Source of the DNA: Bacteroidales bacterium
Lineage (GTDB): Bacteria > Bacteroidota > Bacteroidia > Bacteroidales > UBA3824
Length of the DNA: 16,938 bases
Direction of reading: 5' to 3'
Assembly (NCBI GenBank): GCA_017543645.1
Contig: JAFYFR010000110.1
Location: 1 to 16,938 of the forward strand
Numbering within the stretch: the stretch's first letter is position 1; every line of letters starts with the position of its first letter. Of the stretch, positions 1 to 7,929 are shown one piece after another. The notes beneath the pieces were generated by a model. It did no database searches and was not told where the DNA came from. It worked only from the letters and a program-made list of their open reading frames with translations. A program made the translations under genes and the position numbers.

Positions 1-68
1 GTGTGGTCGTTGCTCATATCTTTAAAAACCACTAAACGATATGATTCGGGATGTATTCCTGCTTTCAT
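1..68 (-). CDS. rpmE2: 50S ribosomal protein L31 type B, N-terminal fragment (cut by window edge)
   Basis: Reading the minus strand from the ATG at 66-68 gives 22 codons beginning MKAGIHPESYRLVVFKDMSN, which is the characteristic start of type B (zinc-independent, C-minus) ribosomal protein L31 of Bacteroidota. The family is about 80 residues long, so roughly three quarters of the gene lies beyond the left edge. The protein sits on the large ribosomal subunit near the central protuberance and bridges to the small subunit. A TACATTTG -7 box lies 33 nt upstream of the ATG, so the gene has its own promoter and need not be read from the chemoreceptor gene upstream of it. The first 22 residues are seen directly; identification rests on recalled family sequence. 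Confidence 0.92.
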   Translation of the reverse strand, partial: MKAGIHPESYRLVVFKDMSNDH

Positions 69-101
69 TTTACTTTAAATATTTTCGTATTTTTTGGCTT
101 G

Positions 102-109
102 CAAATGTA
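102..109 (-). promoter_or_regulatory. Bacteroidota-type -7 promoter box for the L31 gene
   Basis: On the minus strand these bases read TACATTTG, a full match to the Bacteroidota -7 consensus TAnnTTTG. The L31 start codon begins 33 nt downstream. About 20 nt upstream there is only a T-run rather than a clean TTTG -33 element. The position is sensible for a strong housekeeping promoter, but the assignment is from sequence alone. Confidence 0.6.
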
Positions 110-112
110 CGG

Positions 113-169
113 CGGTTTTTTGAATTAAAAAAATTTTTTTTCCTATTTTCCAAAAAAACTTTAAAACCG
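113..169. repeat. AT-rich nested inverted repeat between mcp and L31; possible terminator or bent DNA
   Basis: The 113-bp spacer (69-181) holds a block of seven A followed by eight T (127-141), a self-complementary A/T tract. It is flanked by an outer inverted repeat: CGGTTTT at 113-119 pairs exactly with AAAACCG at 163-169, and the G-T6-G at 115-122 can nearly pair with C-A7-C at 151-159. On the minus strand this lies just after the chemoreceptor stop, where a transcript end would be expected, and just upstream of the L31 -7 box. It could be a terminator, a curved upstream promoter element, or a compositional accident; the long loop and absence of a GC-rich stem make a classical terminator uncertain. 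Confidence 0.3.
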
Positions 170-181
170 TTACATAAGCTG

Positions 182-2203
182 TTAAGAATCCATTGATTCC
201 TGTTTTTTAAGTTCGTCGATACGTTTTAGTATGTCGGCGGCCTGTTTGTTGAGTTTTGCGATTTCGGATCTTGCCTCAAAAGCCGACAGTTTGAAGAAGT
301 CCATCGACTTGTCGAGCATTTCAGCCTGAGCTTGCGATTCGTCGGCACTTGTGGACAGTTCCTCGGCGGTGGCGGCGTTTTGCTGCGTGATGTTGTTGAG
401 CTGCTGGAGGGCGTTGTTGACTTGTGCGGCGCTGCTGTTCTGTTCTACCGATGCGGCTGTAATCTCGTGTACGAGCTGTGATGTCTTGTTGATTTCGGGG
501 ACGAGCATCTCGAGCAGGCGTCCGGAGTTTTCAGCTTGTTTAACGCCGTTGGCAGTGAGAGTGTCGATTTCTTTGGCGGCAGACTGGCTTTTTTCGGCGA
601 GTTTGCGGATTTCGGCAGCCACCACAGCGAAGCCTTTGCCCATTTCGCCCACACGCGCCGCCTCGATGGCTGCGTTGACGGCAAGCAGGTCGGTACGTCC
701 GGCAATCTCATTGATAATGCCGATTTTGTCTGTGATGTTTCGCATCGATTCGGCTGTTGTGCCTACCGACTTGTTGGCTATCTGTACGCTCTGCACCACT
801 TTGTTGGCGATGGTTTCGGTTTCGCGTGCGTTTACGGAGTTTTTCTGGATAGATGCGGTCATCTCCTCCATGGCAGTGTACACCTGTTCCGATGCCAGTG
901 CTTGTTGGTTTGCACCCGTGGCCATTAGCGCGGCAGATTTTGATAGCTCCTTGCCCGCGCTGTTGACATTTTGAGCCGACTGCTTGACGTCTTCCACAAT
1001 GCGCCGCAGGTTTTTGGACATCTCGTCGAATGCCGTAAACAGCTGGTTGATTTCGGTGCCGCCCTTGGTCTTGTTGGTCTTGAAGCTAACGTTGATATTG
1101 CCCGAAGCCATCTGACGGCAGCCTTCGAACATCTGTGCTATTGGGTTTCCGATTCTGTTGCCTATTACGGTGGCTGTTACGAGAGCGATAATTAGCAGGA
1201 TAAAAGCCACTATCGCAAAAGTTTGAAGCTGTTTGTTGATGCCTTTTGTAAAATTGCTTCTAAAAGTGCTGATCAATACCACTAACTTAGTGTCGCCGCC
1301 GCCGCGGGTAATCACGTTGGCATGGTGCGAAATTTCCAAGTCGTCGACAATTTGCGTGACAGGTTTGTTGAACACTTCTCTGCGCTCAGCAGCCTGACCG
1401 TATATCTCTCCGAGTGTTTTGCCGTTATTGAGGGTGTCCTGGCAGTCGGCGATGATTGTAAAATTGTTGTCGAAAATCACCTCGTTCATCTCCACTGTGG
1501 ATTGCTCCTTGTATTTTGCGGCTAATTTGTTGAGATGGTTTACCGGATAATACATTACCAATGCCCCTGCAAAATCGTTCGGGGCTTTGTAGAATGGCAC
1601 TGCCACGGCGATGGTGAGGATACGCTGCCCGCCTACAGTAACAAAACTTGCCGGAAGAATTTGTGGCACAGGATTTTGCCTAATGCTGTTGTAAAGCTCG
1701 GGATTGAGTTTCGAGTTTTGTTTGATGTTGATTTTACCCTTCTCCTTGGTGAAATAGAGGTTGAACTCGCCGTTGAAAGCGGCGTATTGAGGGTCGTTTT
1801 TGTAATAGTCGTCGCGGCCGTCGAAAGCGTCGTGTTCCCATTTGAAACTTGCAATCAGCGCGTCGGTGCTGTTGAAAAGCGAGTACAAGAGAGTAGATAC
1901 GTCCTGTCTCGAGAGCCGGTTGTCGAGAGAGTCGGCTTGCGACATGGCAACAGTGCGAGTGAGCGATGTGGTCATCCTCAGATATTTTTCTAATTGGTAG
2001 GTAATATCTTCGGCGCAACGAGCAGAAAACTCGTTCATGTTTTTTATTCCGGCATCTATCATGAGCGTTCTGGTGTAGATAACCGATACGGTCATGAATG
2101 CGGCGGTCATGATAATCGCCATGCTGATGAACAAAATCTGGATTAGCAAGCCAATTTTGCTGCCGGAGAAAACTCTTCGTAATATCTTGATAATCTTTTT
2201 CAT
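182..2203 (-). CDS. Methyl-accepting chemotaxis protein with double-Cache-like periplasmic sensor
   Basis: This 673-residue membrane chemoreceptor would report an external ligand to CheA through CheW. It has a transmembrane helix at about 18-45 and a periplasmic region at about 46-322 with Cache-like features (a paired-strand stretch near 185-220 and a membrane-proximal module near 240-270). A second helix follows at about 327-348, then HAMP at about 348-402 and a coiled-coil signalling domain to about 640. The hairpin tip is unmistakable: residues 497-536 include [18 protein letters not shown] and [16 protein letters not shown]. Methylation-site consensus sequences are visible at 429-438 (QQ pair), 583-592 (EQ pair) and 610-619 (EE pair), with a near match around E446/E447. 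There is no NWETF-like CheR tether at the C-terminus, which ends in a charged helix. The ATG overlaps the cheW stop by 4 nt (ATGA), so translation is probably coupled. The ligand cannot be told from sequence. Confidence 0.96.
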   Translation of the reverse strand: MKKIIKILRRVFSGSKIGLLIQILFISMAIIMTAAFMTVSVIYTRTLMIDAGIKNMNEFSARCAEDITYQLEKYLRMTTSLTRTVAMSQADSLDNRLSRQDVSTLLYSLFNSTDALIASFKWEHDAFDGRDDYYKNDPQYAAFNGEFNLYFTKEKGKINIKQNSKLNPELYNSIRQNPVPQILPASFVTVGGQRILTIAVAVPFYKAPNDFAGALVMYYPVNHLNKLAAKYKEQSTVEMNEVIFDNNFTIIADCQDTLNNGKTLGEIYGQAAERREVFNKPVTQIVDDLEISHHANVITRGGGDTKLVVLISTFRSNFTKGINKQLQTFAIVAFILLIIALVTATVIGNRIGNPIAQMFEGCRQMASGNINVSFKTNKTKGGTEINQLFTAFDEMSKNLRRIVEDVKQSAQNVNSAGKELSKSAALMATGANQQALASEQVYTAMEEMTASIQKNSVNARETETIANKVVQSVQIANKSVGTTAESMRNITDKIGIINEIAGRTDLLAVNAAIEAARVGEMGKGFAVVAAEIRKLAEKSQSAAKEIDTLTANGVKQAENSGRLLEMLVPEINKTSQLVHEITAASVEQNSSAAQVNNALQQLNNITQQNAATAEELSTSADESQAQAEMLDKSMDFFKLSAFEARSEIAKLNKQAADILKRIDELKKQESMDS

Positions 2204-2688
2204 TGTATAAGGAATTGATTGTCGTGGTTGATGTTGTTGGATAAGTCAAATAATAAGTCGGTGTTGAGTATGGTAATCAACTGACCGTCAAATTTATATA
2301 TTCCGATGATAAAATCGGGGTTGATTTTGGAGTTGAAGTCGGACGCAGGGTTGATGTCGAGAGGCTTTATCTCGATAACGTTTTTTACTTTGTTGGCGAT
2401 TGTTCCTACTGTGAGATTCTCGTTGTAGTGCTCGTTGTAAACGGTAAGTACAATTATCACAAAGTCGTCGAGAGGTGTGGTTGGCAGTTCGGCAATCACA
2501 CGGGCGTCAAACACGGGAATGATTTCGCCACGGAAACTTATCACGCCTTTGATGGATTTAGGTGCTTTGGGAATTTTGGTGATGCGCTGTTTTTCCAGAA
2601 CTTCCACCACTTTTGACACCTTTACGGCGTAGAGTTCGTTGTTGAACTCGAACATTAGGTATGAGTTATTTTCAGTTTTGTTTCCCAT
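2200..2688 (-). CDS. cheW: CheW chemotaxis coupling protein
   Basis: The 162-residue protein is a single CheW domain. It links the receptor hairpin tip to the P5 domain of CheA and holds the signalling array together on the cytoplasmic face of the membrane. The typical opening ([20 protein letters not shown], about residues 11-30) is followed by the [16 protein letters not shown] core (about 46-61) and a late [19 protein letters not shown] strand pair (about 128-146). It overlaps cheA by 17 nt at its start and mcp by 4 nt at its end, which indicates one transcript and translational coupling. The asparagine-rich C-terminal tail (NNINHDNQ) is an extension beyond the fold. The family assignment is secure. 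Confidence 0.96.
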   Translation of the reverse strand: MGNKTENNSYLMFEFNNELYAVKVSKVVEVLEKQRITKIPKAPKSIKGVISFRGEIIPVFDARVIAELPTTPLDDFVIIVLTVYNEHYNENLTVGTIANKVKNVIEIKPLDINPASDFNSKINPDFIIGIYKFDGQLITILNTDLLFDLSNNINHDNQFLIQ

Positions 2689-4759
2689 AATTTTTCAGTT
2701 GTTGTTTTTGTTTTTCTACAAATCTGATGAGCTTGTTGGGGTCGAGCACGAGCGCGATACGTCCGTCGCCGAGGATGCTTGCTCCTGAGATGTATTCTTG
2801 GTTGGTGAAATACCGTCCGAGAGACTTAAGCACAGCCTGATGTTCGCCCACCACCTTGTCTACTGTGAAACAGATGCGCGAATCTTTGTATTTAATAATC
2901 ACGAGGTCGGTGATGTCGGGTTGCTGACCGCCAGTGTCGAGTATCGTCCTCAGATTTACCACCGGCAGAGGGTCGCCGTTGTAGGCATAATGGTTGTTTT
3001 CTGTGTTGATCTGATTGATGTTGATTTGGATGCAACTATCTACAAGATACAGAGGTATGAGCAGCAGTATTTCGTCGAGCGACACCAGCAGCGAATCTAT
3101 AATAAGAAGTGTGAGGGGCAGTTTTATGGTGGTGATGGTGCCGAGGTTTATCTCGCTGTCGATTTCGATTTCGCCTCGGAGCTTGAGAATGTTCTGTTTT
3201 ACCACGTCCATGCCCACTCCGCGTCCCGAAATTCCTGTGATGGTCTGCGCGGTGGAAAATCCCGGACGGAACACGAGGTCGTAGAGCTGTTTGTTGGTAA
3301 TCTCCTGACCATGCTGCAGAAAGCCCTTTTCGATGGCTTTGGCTCTTAGGAGGTCGGGATTCATGCCTGCGCCGTCGTCCTGAACCTGTATAAAAACGTT
3401 TGCGCCGGAGTAGAATGCAGTAAATTTGATTACGCCGTGGTCGGGCTTTTTGAGCTGCCGGCGGCGTTCTACGGGTTCGATACCGTGGTCGATGCTGTTG
3501 CGGATAATGTGCATCAGCGGAACGGCGAGGTTGTCGATGATGGTCTTGTCCAATTCGGTGTCGGTGCCTTCGGTGATAAAGTCGATTTCTTTGCCGAGTT
3601 CCTTGGAGAGGTCGCGGATAAGACGCTCGAACCTTAGCATCATGCTTCCGATAGGTACAAGTCGTATCGATAAGGCGTTGTCTTTGAATTTGTTGGATAG
3701 CTTGTCGATCTTTTCGCTGAGGGAGTCAAGCTCGGGCAGATTGTATTTGTCGGCAATGGATAAAATTTCGGCTTTTGTTACTACCAGTTCGCTTACAAGG
3801 TTCATGAGTTCGTCGAGCTTGTCGGCGTCAACTTTGATGCTTGTGGTTTTTGAGTCGAGAGCTTCGATGTTTTTGCCAATGATTTTCTCCTCTTTGGTGA
3901 GGTTCTCGTCTGATACAAGCGGCTGCGGAATGGCGGTAGCGGCTGGTGCAGGAGGAGCCTCTTCTGTTTTGGATGTTTTGCTTGGCGAGTTGGTAAGTTG
4001 TTCTATATTAATGTCTTCGCCAGATTCCTGATAGGTTTGGAGCTTTTTAACAAAATCGGAATCCTTAAGGAGATCAGTGGGGGAGATTCGGGTGATTTTT
4101 ACCTCGTCGGCAACGAACATGAATATGTCCTCAATGTCGGACACAGGGCTGTCGGTGGCAAAAACCGCCTCCCAGTACATGTAGAACTTGTTGGAATAAT
4201 CGCCCTCGGGATATGAATGTGGAATAATTACCACTCCCGGAATATGTTCCAAATCTTCGATAATCCTTGATAGGTTGACCCCCCGGCTTGTGATGTCTGC
4301 ATCCGGGGCAAAATGTACAAAGTAAGTTGCCGCGCCTAATGGCTGCTCTTCTGGTTTCTCCTCAACCTTGATGTCCTGATTTTTGGGCTTTACTCCGCTG
4401 GTTTGAGAGAGCCGTGCGATGTATTGCTGTACTGTGCTTTTGAAGTCGCCGTCGGGTTGGTTTAGCATCAGACGGATTATGTCTACGCCGTCTAATGTGG
4501 TGTTTATCAGGTTTTTGGATACTGACAGGCTGTTGTCGCGCAATACGCCGTAGACGTTTTCGATTTCGTGAGTCAGCCCCTCAACCTCTTTGAAATCGTA
4601 CATACCGCAAGTGCCTTTGATGGTGTGCATTACTCTGAAAATGCTGTTTACACCATCCCTGTCGTCAGGATTGTGTTCTAATTCGAGAAGAACACTCTCC
4701 ATCTTGTTGAGCAGGTCGTTAACCTCTTCGAGATATTTTTGTTTAAATTGTTCGAGCAT
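2672..4759 (-). CDS. cheA: CheA chemotaxis sensor histidine kinase
   Basis: At 695 residues this is a near-standard-length CheA. P1 (HPt) covers about 1-110, with the phosphorylated histidine at H45 in the motif HTIKGTCGM. An acidic linker leads to an extra alpha/beta domain (about 144-232, beginning YFVHFAPDADI) in the place where many CheA proteins have the CheY-binding P2. A Pro/Ala-rich linker follows (about 255-285). P3, the dimerisation helices, spans about 305-370. P4, the ATPase, carries the N box HIIRNSIDHGIE (417-428), G1 DDGAGM (461-466), F box FRPGFST (497-503) and G2 GRGVGMD (512-518). P5, the CheW-like array domain, covers about 550-690. All catalytic motifs are intact, so it should be active. 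It would autophosphorylate under receptor control and pass phosphate to receivers; the adjacent two-receiver protein is the obvious candidate. It starts 24 nt after that gene and overlaps cheW by 17 nt. Confidence 0.97.
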   Translation of the reverse strand: MLEQFKQKYLEEVNDLLNKMESVLLELEHNPDDRDGVNSIFRVMHTIKGTCGMYDFKEVEGLTHEIENVYGVLRDNSLSVSKNLINTTLDGVDIIRLMLNQPDGDFKSTVQQYIARLSQTSGVKPKNQDIKVEEKPEEQPLGAATYFVHFAPDADITSRGVNLSRIIEDLEHIPGVVIIPHSYPEGDYSNKFYMYWEAVFATDSPVSDIEDIFMFVADEVKITRISPTDLLKDSDFVKKLQTYQESGEDINIEQLTNSPSKTSKTEEAPPAPAATAIPQPLVSDENLTKEEKIIGKNIEALDSKTTSIKVDADKLDELMNLVSELVVTKAEILSIADKYNLPELDSLSEKIDKLSNKFKDNALSIRLVPIGSMMLRFERLIRDLSKELGKEIDFITEGTDTELDKTIIDNLAVPLMHIIRNSIDHGIEPVERRRQLKKPDHGVIKFTAFYSGANVFIQVQDDGAGMNPDLLRAKAIEKGFLQHGQEITNKQLYDLVFRPGFSTAQTITGISGRGVGMDVVKQNILKLRGEIEIDSEINLGTITTIKLPLTLLIIDSLLVSLDEILLLIPLYLVDSCIQININQINTENNHYAYNGDPLPVVNLRTILDTGGQQPDITDLVIIKYKDSRICFTVDKVVGEHQAVLKSLGRYFTNQEYISGASILGDGRIALVLDPNKLIRFVEKQKQQLKNYGKQN

Positions 4760-4783
4760 GGCTTTGCGGTATTGATACGTGGA

Positions 4784-5569
4784 TTATCCTACTGCTTTTT
4801 TTATTTGGTTAAGGAATTTGTCGATTACAAATGGTTTCTGAATCCAACCGGTGATTCCCAACTGCTTTGCCAGCTGTTTTTTCTCCTCGTTGATTTCTGT
4901 TGTGAGCAGGAGAATCGGGATGTTTTTGTACTCTGGCAGCTGTTTTACGGCTTCGGCGAGTTCAAGTCCGTTTCTCTTGGGCATATTGAGGTCGGTAACC
5001 AGGAGGTCGATTTTTCTGCCGTCGAAATAGTTGAGCGCGTTTTCGCCGTCGGTGGCCTTGAGCACCTCGTAGCCTGCCTGTTTGAGCGTGAACTCAATAA
5101 CGAAGCGTGTGTTTTCAAAGTCGTCGGCGATGAGGATAGTTTTTTGTGCGCTCGCTTCAGAGTCTTTTTCGGGCGCGATGTCTTTCGAGTAGAAAAACTG
5201 CGCTCTCGGGTTCTTGAGAATTTGCCTGAAAATGTGCGCGTTGTCGCTGAGTTTGAGCAGGTATCCTCTTGCCCCCGCTTCGATAAGGTCGTTGACATAT
5301 TTTTTGTTGTCGTACATCGACAATCCTATGATCACTATTGATGGATTGATTTTGAGGGCGGCCTTTGTGGCTTCGATGCCGTTCATTTCGGGCATTTCGA
5401 TGTCGATAAACACCAAGTCTGGCTTGCAGAACTGCAGAAGCCTCAGAAATTCCGCGCCGTTGGAAACTTCGGCTATGATGTCGATGTCGCCGAGCTTTTG
5501 CAGAAGTGTCTTAATCGCATTTCTGTATACGACTTTGTCGTCAACAAGAATGATTTTAATTTTGTCCAT
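4784..5569 (-). CDS. Two-receiver response regulator without output domain (REC-REC)
   Basis: The 261-residue protein consists of two CheY-like receivers and nothing else. REC1 (about 3-122) has the acidic pair D10/D11, phospho-acceptor D56 in DIEMPEMNG, S84 and K106; its alpha4-beta5 region (GLSMYD, then EAGARGYLLKLS) is like NarL/FixJ receivers, yet no HTH follows. REC2 (about 143-260) has D149/D150, acceptor D193 in TDLNMPKRNG, T223 and K245 in WIQKPF, and resembles the CheY/PilH receivers that serve CheA. Both sites therefore look competent. I chose the ATG at 5567-5569, which overlaps the end of the kinase gene by 14 nt. An upstream in-frame TTG at 5605 would add 12 residues not needed by the fold. 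Lying between a NarL-type kinase and cheA, it probably takes phosphate from both; this is inference. It may act by protein-protein contact or as a phosphate sink. Confidence 0.92.
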   Translation of the reverse strand: MDKIKIILVDDKVVYRNAIKTLLQKLGDIDIIAEVSNGAEFLRLLQFCKPDLVFIDIEMPEMNGIEATKAALKINPSIVIIGLSMYDNKKYVNDLIEAGARGYLLKLSDNAHIFRQILKNPRAQFFYSKDIAPEKDSEASAQKTILIADDFENTRFVIEFTLKQAGYEVLKATDGENALNYFDGRKIDLLVTDLNMPKRNGLELAEAVKQLPEYKNIPILLLTTEINEEKKQLAKQLGITGWIQKPFVIDKFLNQIKKAVG

Positions 5570-7916
5570 TGTCGCTATTATTTGTGATATTATTTTTTGT
5601 TGCAATATACGGAATTTCTATGAAAACGCGAAAACCTTTTTGCGGTTTTGTGTGAAAATTGCAAATTCCGTTGAGAGCTTTTATTCTTCCTTCGATGTTG
5701 GACAGACCCATGCCGGATTTTTTCAGGTTCATAGAGTCCAAGTCCATGCCGATTCCGTTGTCGGCATAGTCGAGCTGGATAGTTGTAGGCAGTGTCTTAA
5801 GCTCGATGGCTATGTCGGACGCTTTGGCGTATTTCAGAGTGTTGTTGATAAGTTCGTGGATTATGCGGTAAATAGTGAGCTCGAGGTTTTTGTTATCGAG
5901 TTTTTGGAAGTCGGAATAGTTGAATTTGATTTTTACGATTCCGGCGGTGTCTATTTTTTCGATAAACGATTTGATAGTTTCTACAAGTCCGAACCTCGTT
6001 AGTATCACCGGGTGGAGGTTGTTAGCCACCTCCTTGGTGCTTTGTATGGCTTCGTCGATGAGGCCTTTTGTTAGGGCGAGGGTGTTGAGCATCTCGTCTT
6101 TCTGCATTTCGCCCGAAAGTATCAGGTTGATGTATATGTTGATGCTTGAGAGCAAAGCCCCGATGCCGTCGTGGAGTTCGCGTGCGAGGCGTGTGCGCTC
6201 GTGTTCCTCGGTGGAGGTGATGGTGGAGAAAATGGCGCGGTCGATGTCTTTTAGCTTGGTTATGTCGGTGATTATTAGCATCCAGACTGATACCGCGTTG
6301 CTGATTTGTATCTGTGAGCAGGTTGCCTCGTAAAAGAATTTTTCGTGTTTTTCGTTGGTGTAAGGTATTTCAATCACCTCGTATTTGTTGCTGTCGGTGG
6401 TGCGGGAGAGGAGCTGTTCGATGTTTGTGAAAATGTCGTCAGTGAGCAGGTCTTTGATGGAGTGCTGAGAATAATAGCCCTGCTTGAGGTCGAACATTTC
6501 GGTGAAACGGTTGTTGTGCCTCTCTATTTTGAGCTGGCTGTTGATGATGACGATGGCGTTGGCACTGCTGTTGAACAGCTGTCTCAGTTCCTGTTCCCGG
6601 CTGCGGATGCGTTGCTCAAAGCTGTTTTTGTTGATGATGTTTTTGATGAGCCCCGCGATGGTGACTATGGTGTAGATGATGTCGGGCTGGATGGAGGTCT
6701 TATCGTTTTTGCCTATGTAGATCGCGCCCACAAGCTGCGACTCGTTTTTGATAGGGTAGATGATGAAACGGTGGTTGCGCTTGACAATCTCCGACGGTAT
6801 GTAAGAAGCCTGGATGCTGCTGATAAGTTCGTCGGACGAGTTTTTCATCATCGTGATTAAGTTAGTATAGTCGTTTTTGGAGTCTGGAATTATGCCAATC
6901 TTGCAGTGCGAGATGTGGCAGTTGATGTAGTAGTATTCGGTTTTGGCATCGGCGCGGCCTAAGAGCAGGATAAGCTCGTCGGTCTGGATTATTTTCATCA
7001 GCGACTCCACAAGGTACGCCATGCTGTGGCGGATTTTTGTGATGTGCGAAAGTTCGGCAGTAATCATGCGCAGGGAGTTCTGAAGACGGATATTTTTCTT
7101 CAGCCGTGAAACCGATTTTGCCTTCATGGTGATGTCGTTGGCATCGATTACCACCAATGTTGTGCCAGTGGGTTCGTCGTGGACTACTGCCGCGTGCCAT
7201 TCGATAACGATGAACGATAGATGGTTGGTGTTGTGGAAGATGAATCTCGCGTTTGTGGTTTCTCCCGATAGTACTTTGGCGAAAGTCTGCTTGATGGTTT
7301 CGTTTTCGCTGTCGAGCATGGCTATCTGCCATATATGTTTGCCAATCATGTCGACACTGTCGATGCCGAAAGTCCTGCGGCACGATGCCGATGCAAGTAT
7401 TATCAATCCGTCGGGTTTGCATACCAGCACCGCGTCGTTGATGTTGTCGGTAACGAGCGACAGGAGTTTAGTCTTTTCCGAAAGCTGTTTTTGGGCGAGG
7501 TTTCGGCGGAACAGCTCGTGTGAGAGGTCTTTTTGCGACTTTACCAAGCTGATGTGGTTGCGGATACGACATTCGAGTTCCTCTCTGCGGAAGGGCTTGC
7601 ACACGTAATCGACCGCGCCAGCCTGCAGACCTTCAATTACGCTCTCATTGTCGGACCGCGCCGTGAGGAAGATAATCGGAATGTTGGCTGTTTCGGGTTT
7701 TGACTTGAGCTCGCGGCAGGTTTCAAAGCCGTTTTTGCCGGGCATCATTACATCGAGCAGTATCATGTCGGGATGGTGCGCTGTAGCTTTTTCGATGGCT
7801 GTGCTGCCGTCGTTGGCCGAAATGAAGTTGTAGTCGTGGTTGAGCATTTCGTACAACATCTTGATATTTACCTGGTTGTCGTCTACGGCTAATATGAGTT
7901 CGCGGAGTGGTGCCAT
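5556..7916 (-). CDS. Soluble hybrid histidine kinase: REC-PAS-GAF-PAS-HisKA_3-HATPase
   Basis: The 786-residue protein has no signal peptide or membrane helix, so it senses in the cytoplasm. In order: an N-terminal receiver (about 6-122; D12/D13, acceptor D55 in LLDVMMPGKNG, T85, K107), a helical linker, PAS (about 150-265), a GAF-like region (about 280-428), a second PAS (about 440-556), a HisKA_3 dimerisation domain with phospho-histidine H582 in ARELHDGIGALLS, and a HATPase with N box ELINNTLKYA (688-697), G1 DNGIGMD (719-725) and G2 GMGLSNIEGR (735-744). HisKA_3 kinases normally pair with NarL-family regulators, which fits REC1 of the next gene. The front receiver could make the kinase responsive to another phosphodonor, for instance CheA. 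No haem-, flavin- or metal-binding residue pattern is obvious in the PAS or GAF regions. It starts 13 nt after recX and overlaps the two-receiver gene by 14 nt. Confidence 0.95.
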   Translation of the reverse strand: MAPLRELILAVDDNQVNIKMLYEMLNHDYNFISANDGSTAIEKATAHHPDMILLDVMMPGKNGFETCRELKSKPETANIPIIFLTARSDNESVIEGLQAGAVDYVCKPFRREELECRIRNHISLVKSQKDLSHELFRRNLAQKQLSEKTKLLSLVTDNINDAVLVCKPDGLIILASASCRRTFGIDSVDMIGKHIWQIAMLDSENETIKQTFAKVLSGETTNARFIFHNTNHLSFIVIEWHAAVVHDEPTGTTLVVIDANDITMKAKSVSRLKKNIRLQNSLRMITAELSHITKIRHSMAYLVESLMKIIQTDELILLLGRADAKTEYYYINCHISHCKIGIIPDSKNDYTNLITMMKNSSDELISSIQASYIPSEIVKRNHRFIIYPIKNESQLVGAIYIGKNDKTSIQPDIIYTIVTIAGLIKNIINKNSFEQRIRSREQELRQLFNSSANAIVIINSQLKIERHNNRFTEMFDLKQGYYSQHSIKDLLTDDIFTNIEQLLSRTTDSNKYEVIEIPYTNEKHEKFFYEATCSQIQISNAVSVWMLIITDITKLKDIDRAIFSTITSTEEHERTRLARELHDGIGALLSSINIYINLILSGEMQKDEMLNTLALTKGLIDEAIQSTKEVANNLHPVILTRFGLVETIKSFIEKIDTAGIVKIKFNYSDFQKLDNKNLELTIYRIIHELINNTLKYAKASDIAIELKTLPTTIQLDYADNGIGMDLDSMNLKKSGMGLSNIEGRIKALNGICNFHTKPQKGFRVFIEIPYIATKNNITNNSDNGQN

Positions 7917-7929
7917 ATTTTGTTATTGT

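Noticed and set aside
351..974. Long plus-strand open frame (207 codons) opposite the chemoreceptor signalling domain
   Set aside because: It is the antisense shadow of the repetitive MCP coiled coil: Ser/Ala/Leu-rich, no recognisable domain, and no promoter box.
5570..5605. Upstream TTG start that would lengthen the two-receiver protein by 12 residues
   Set aside because: The ATG at 5569 begins exactly at the first receiver strand; the extra residues overlap the kinase coding region and add nothing to the fold.
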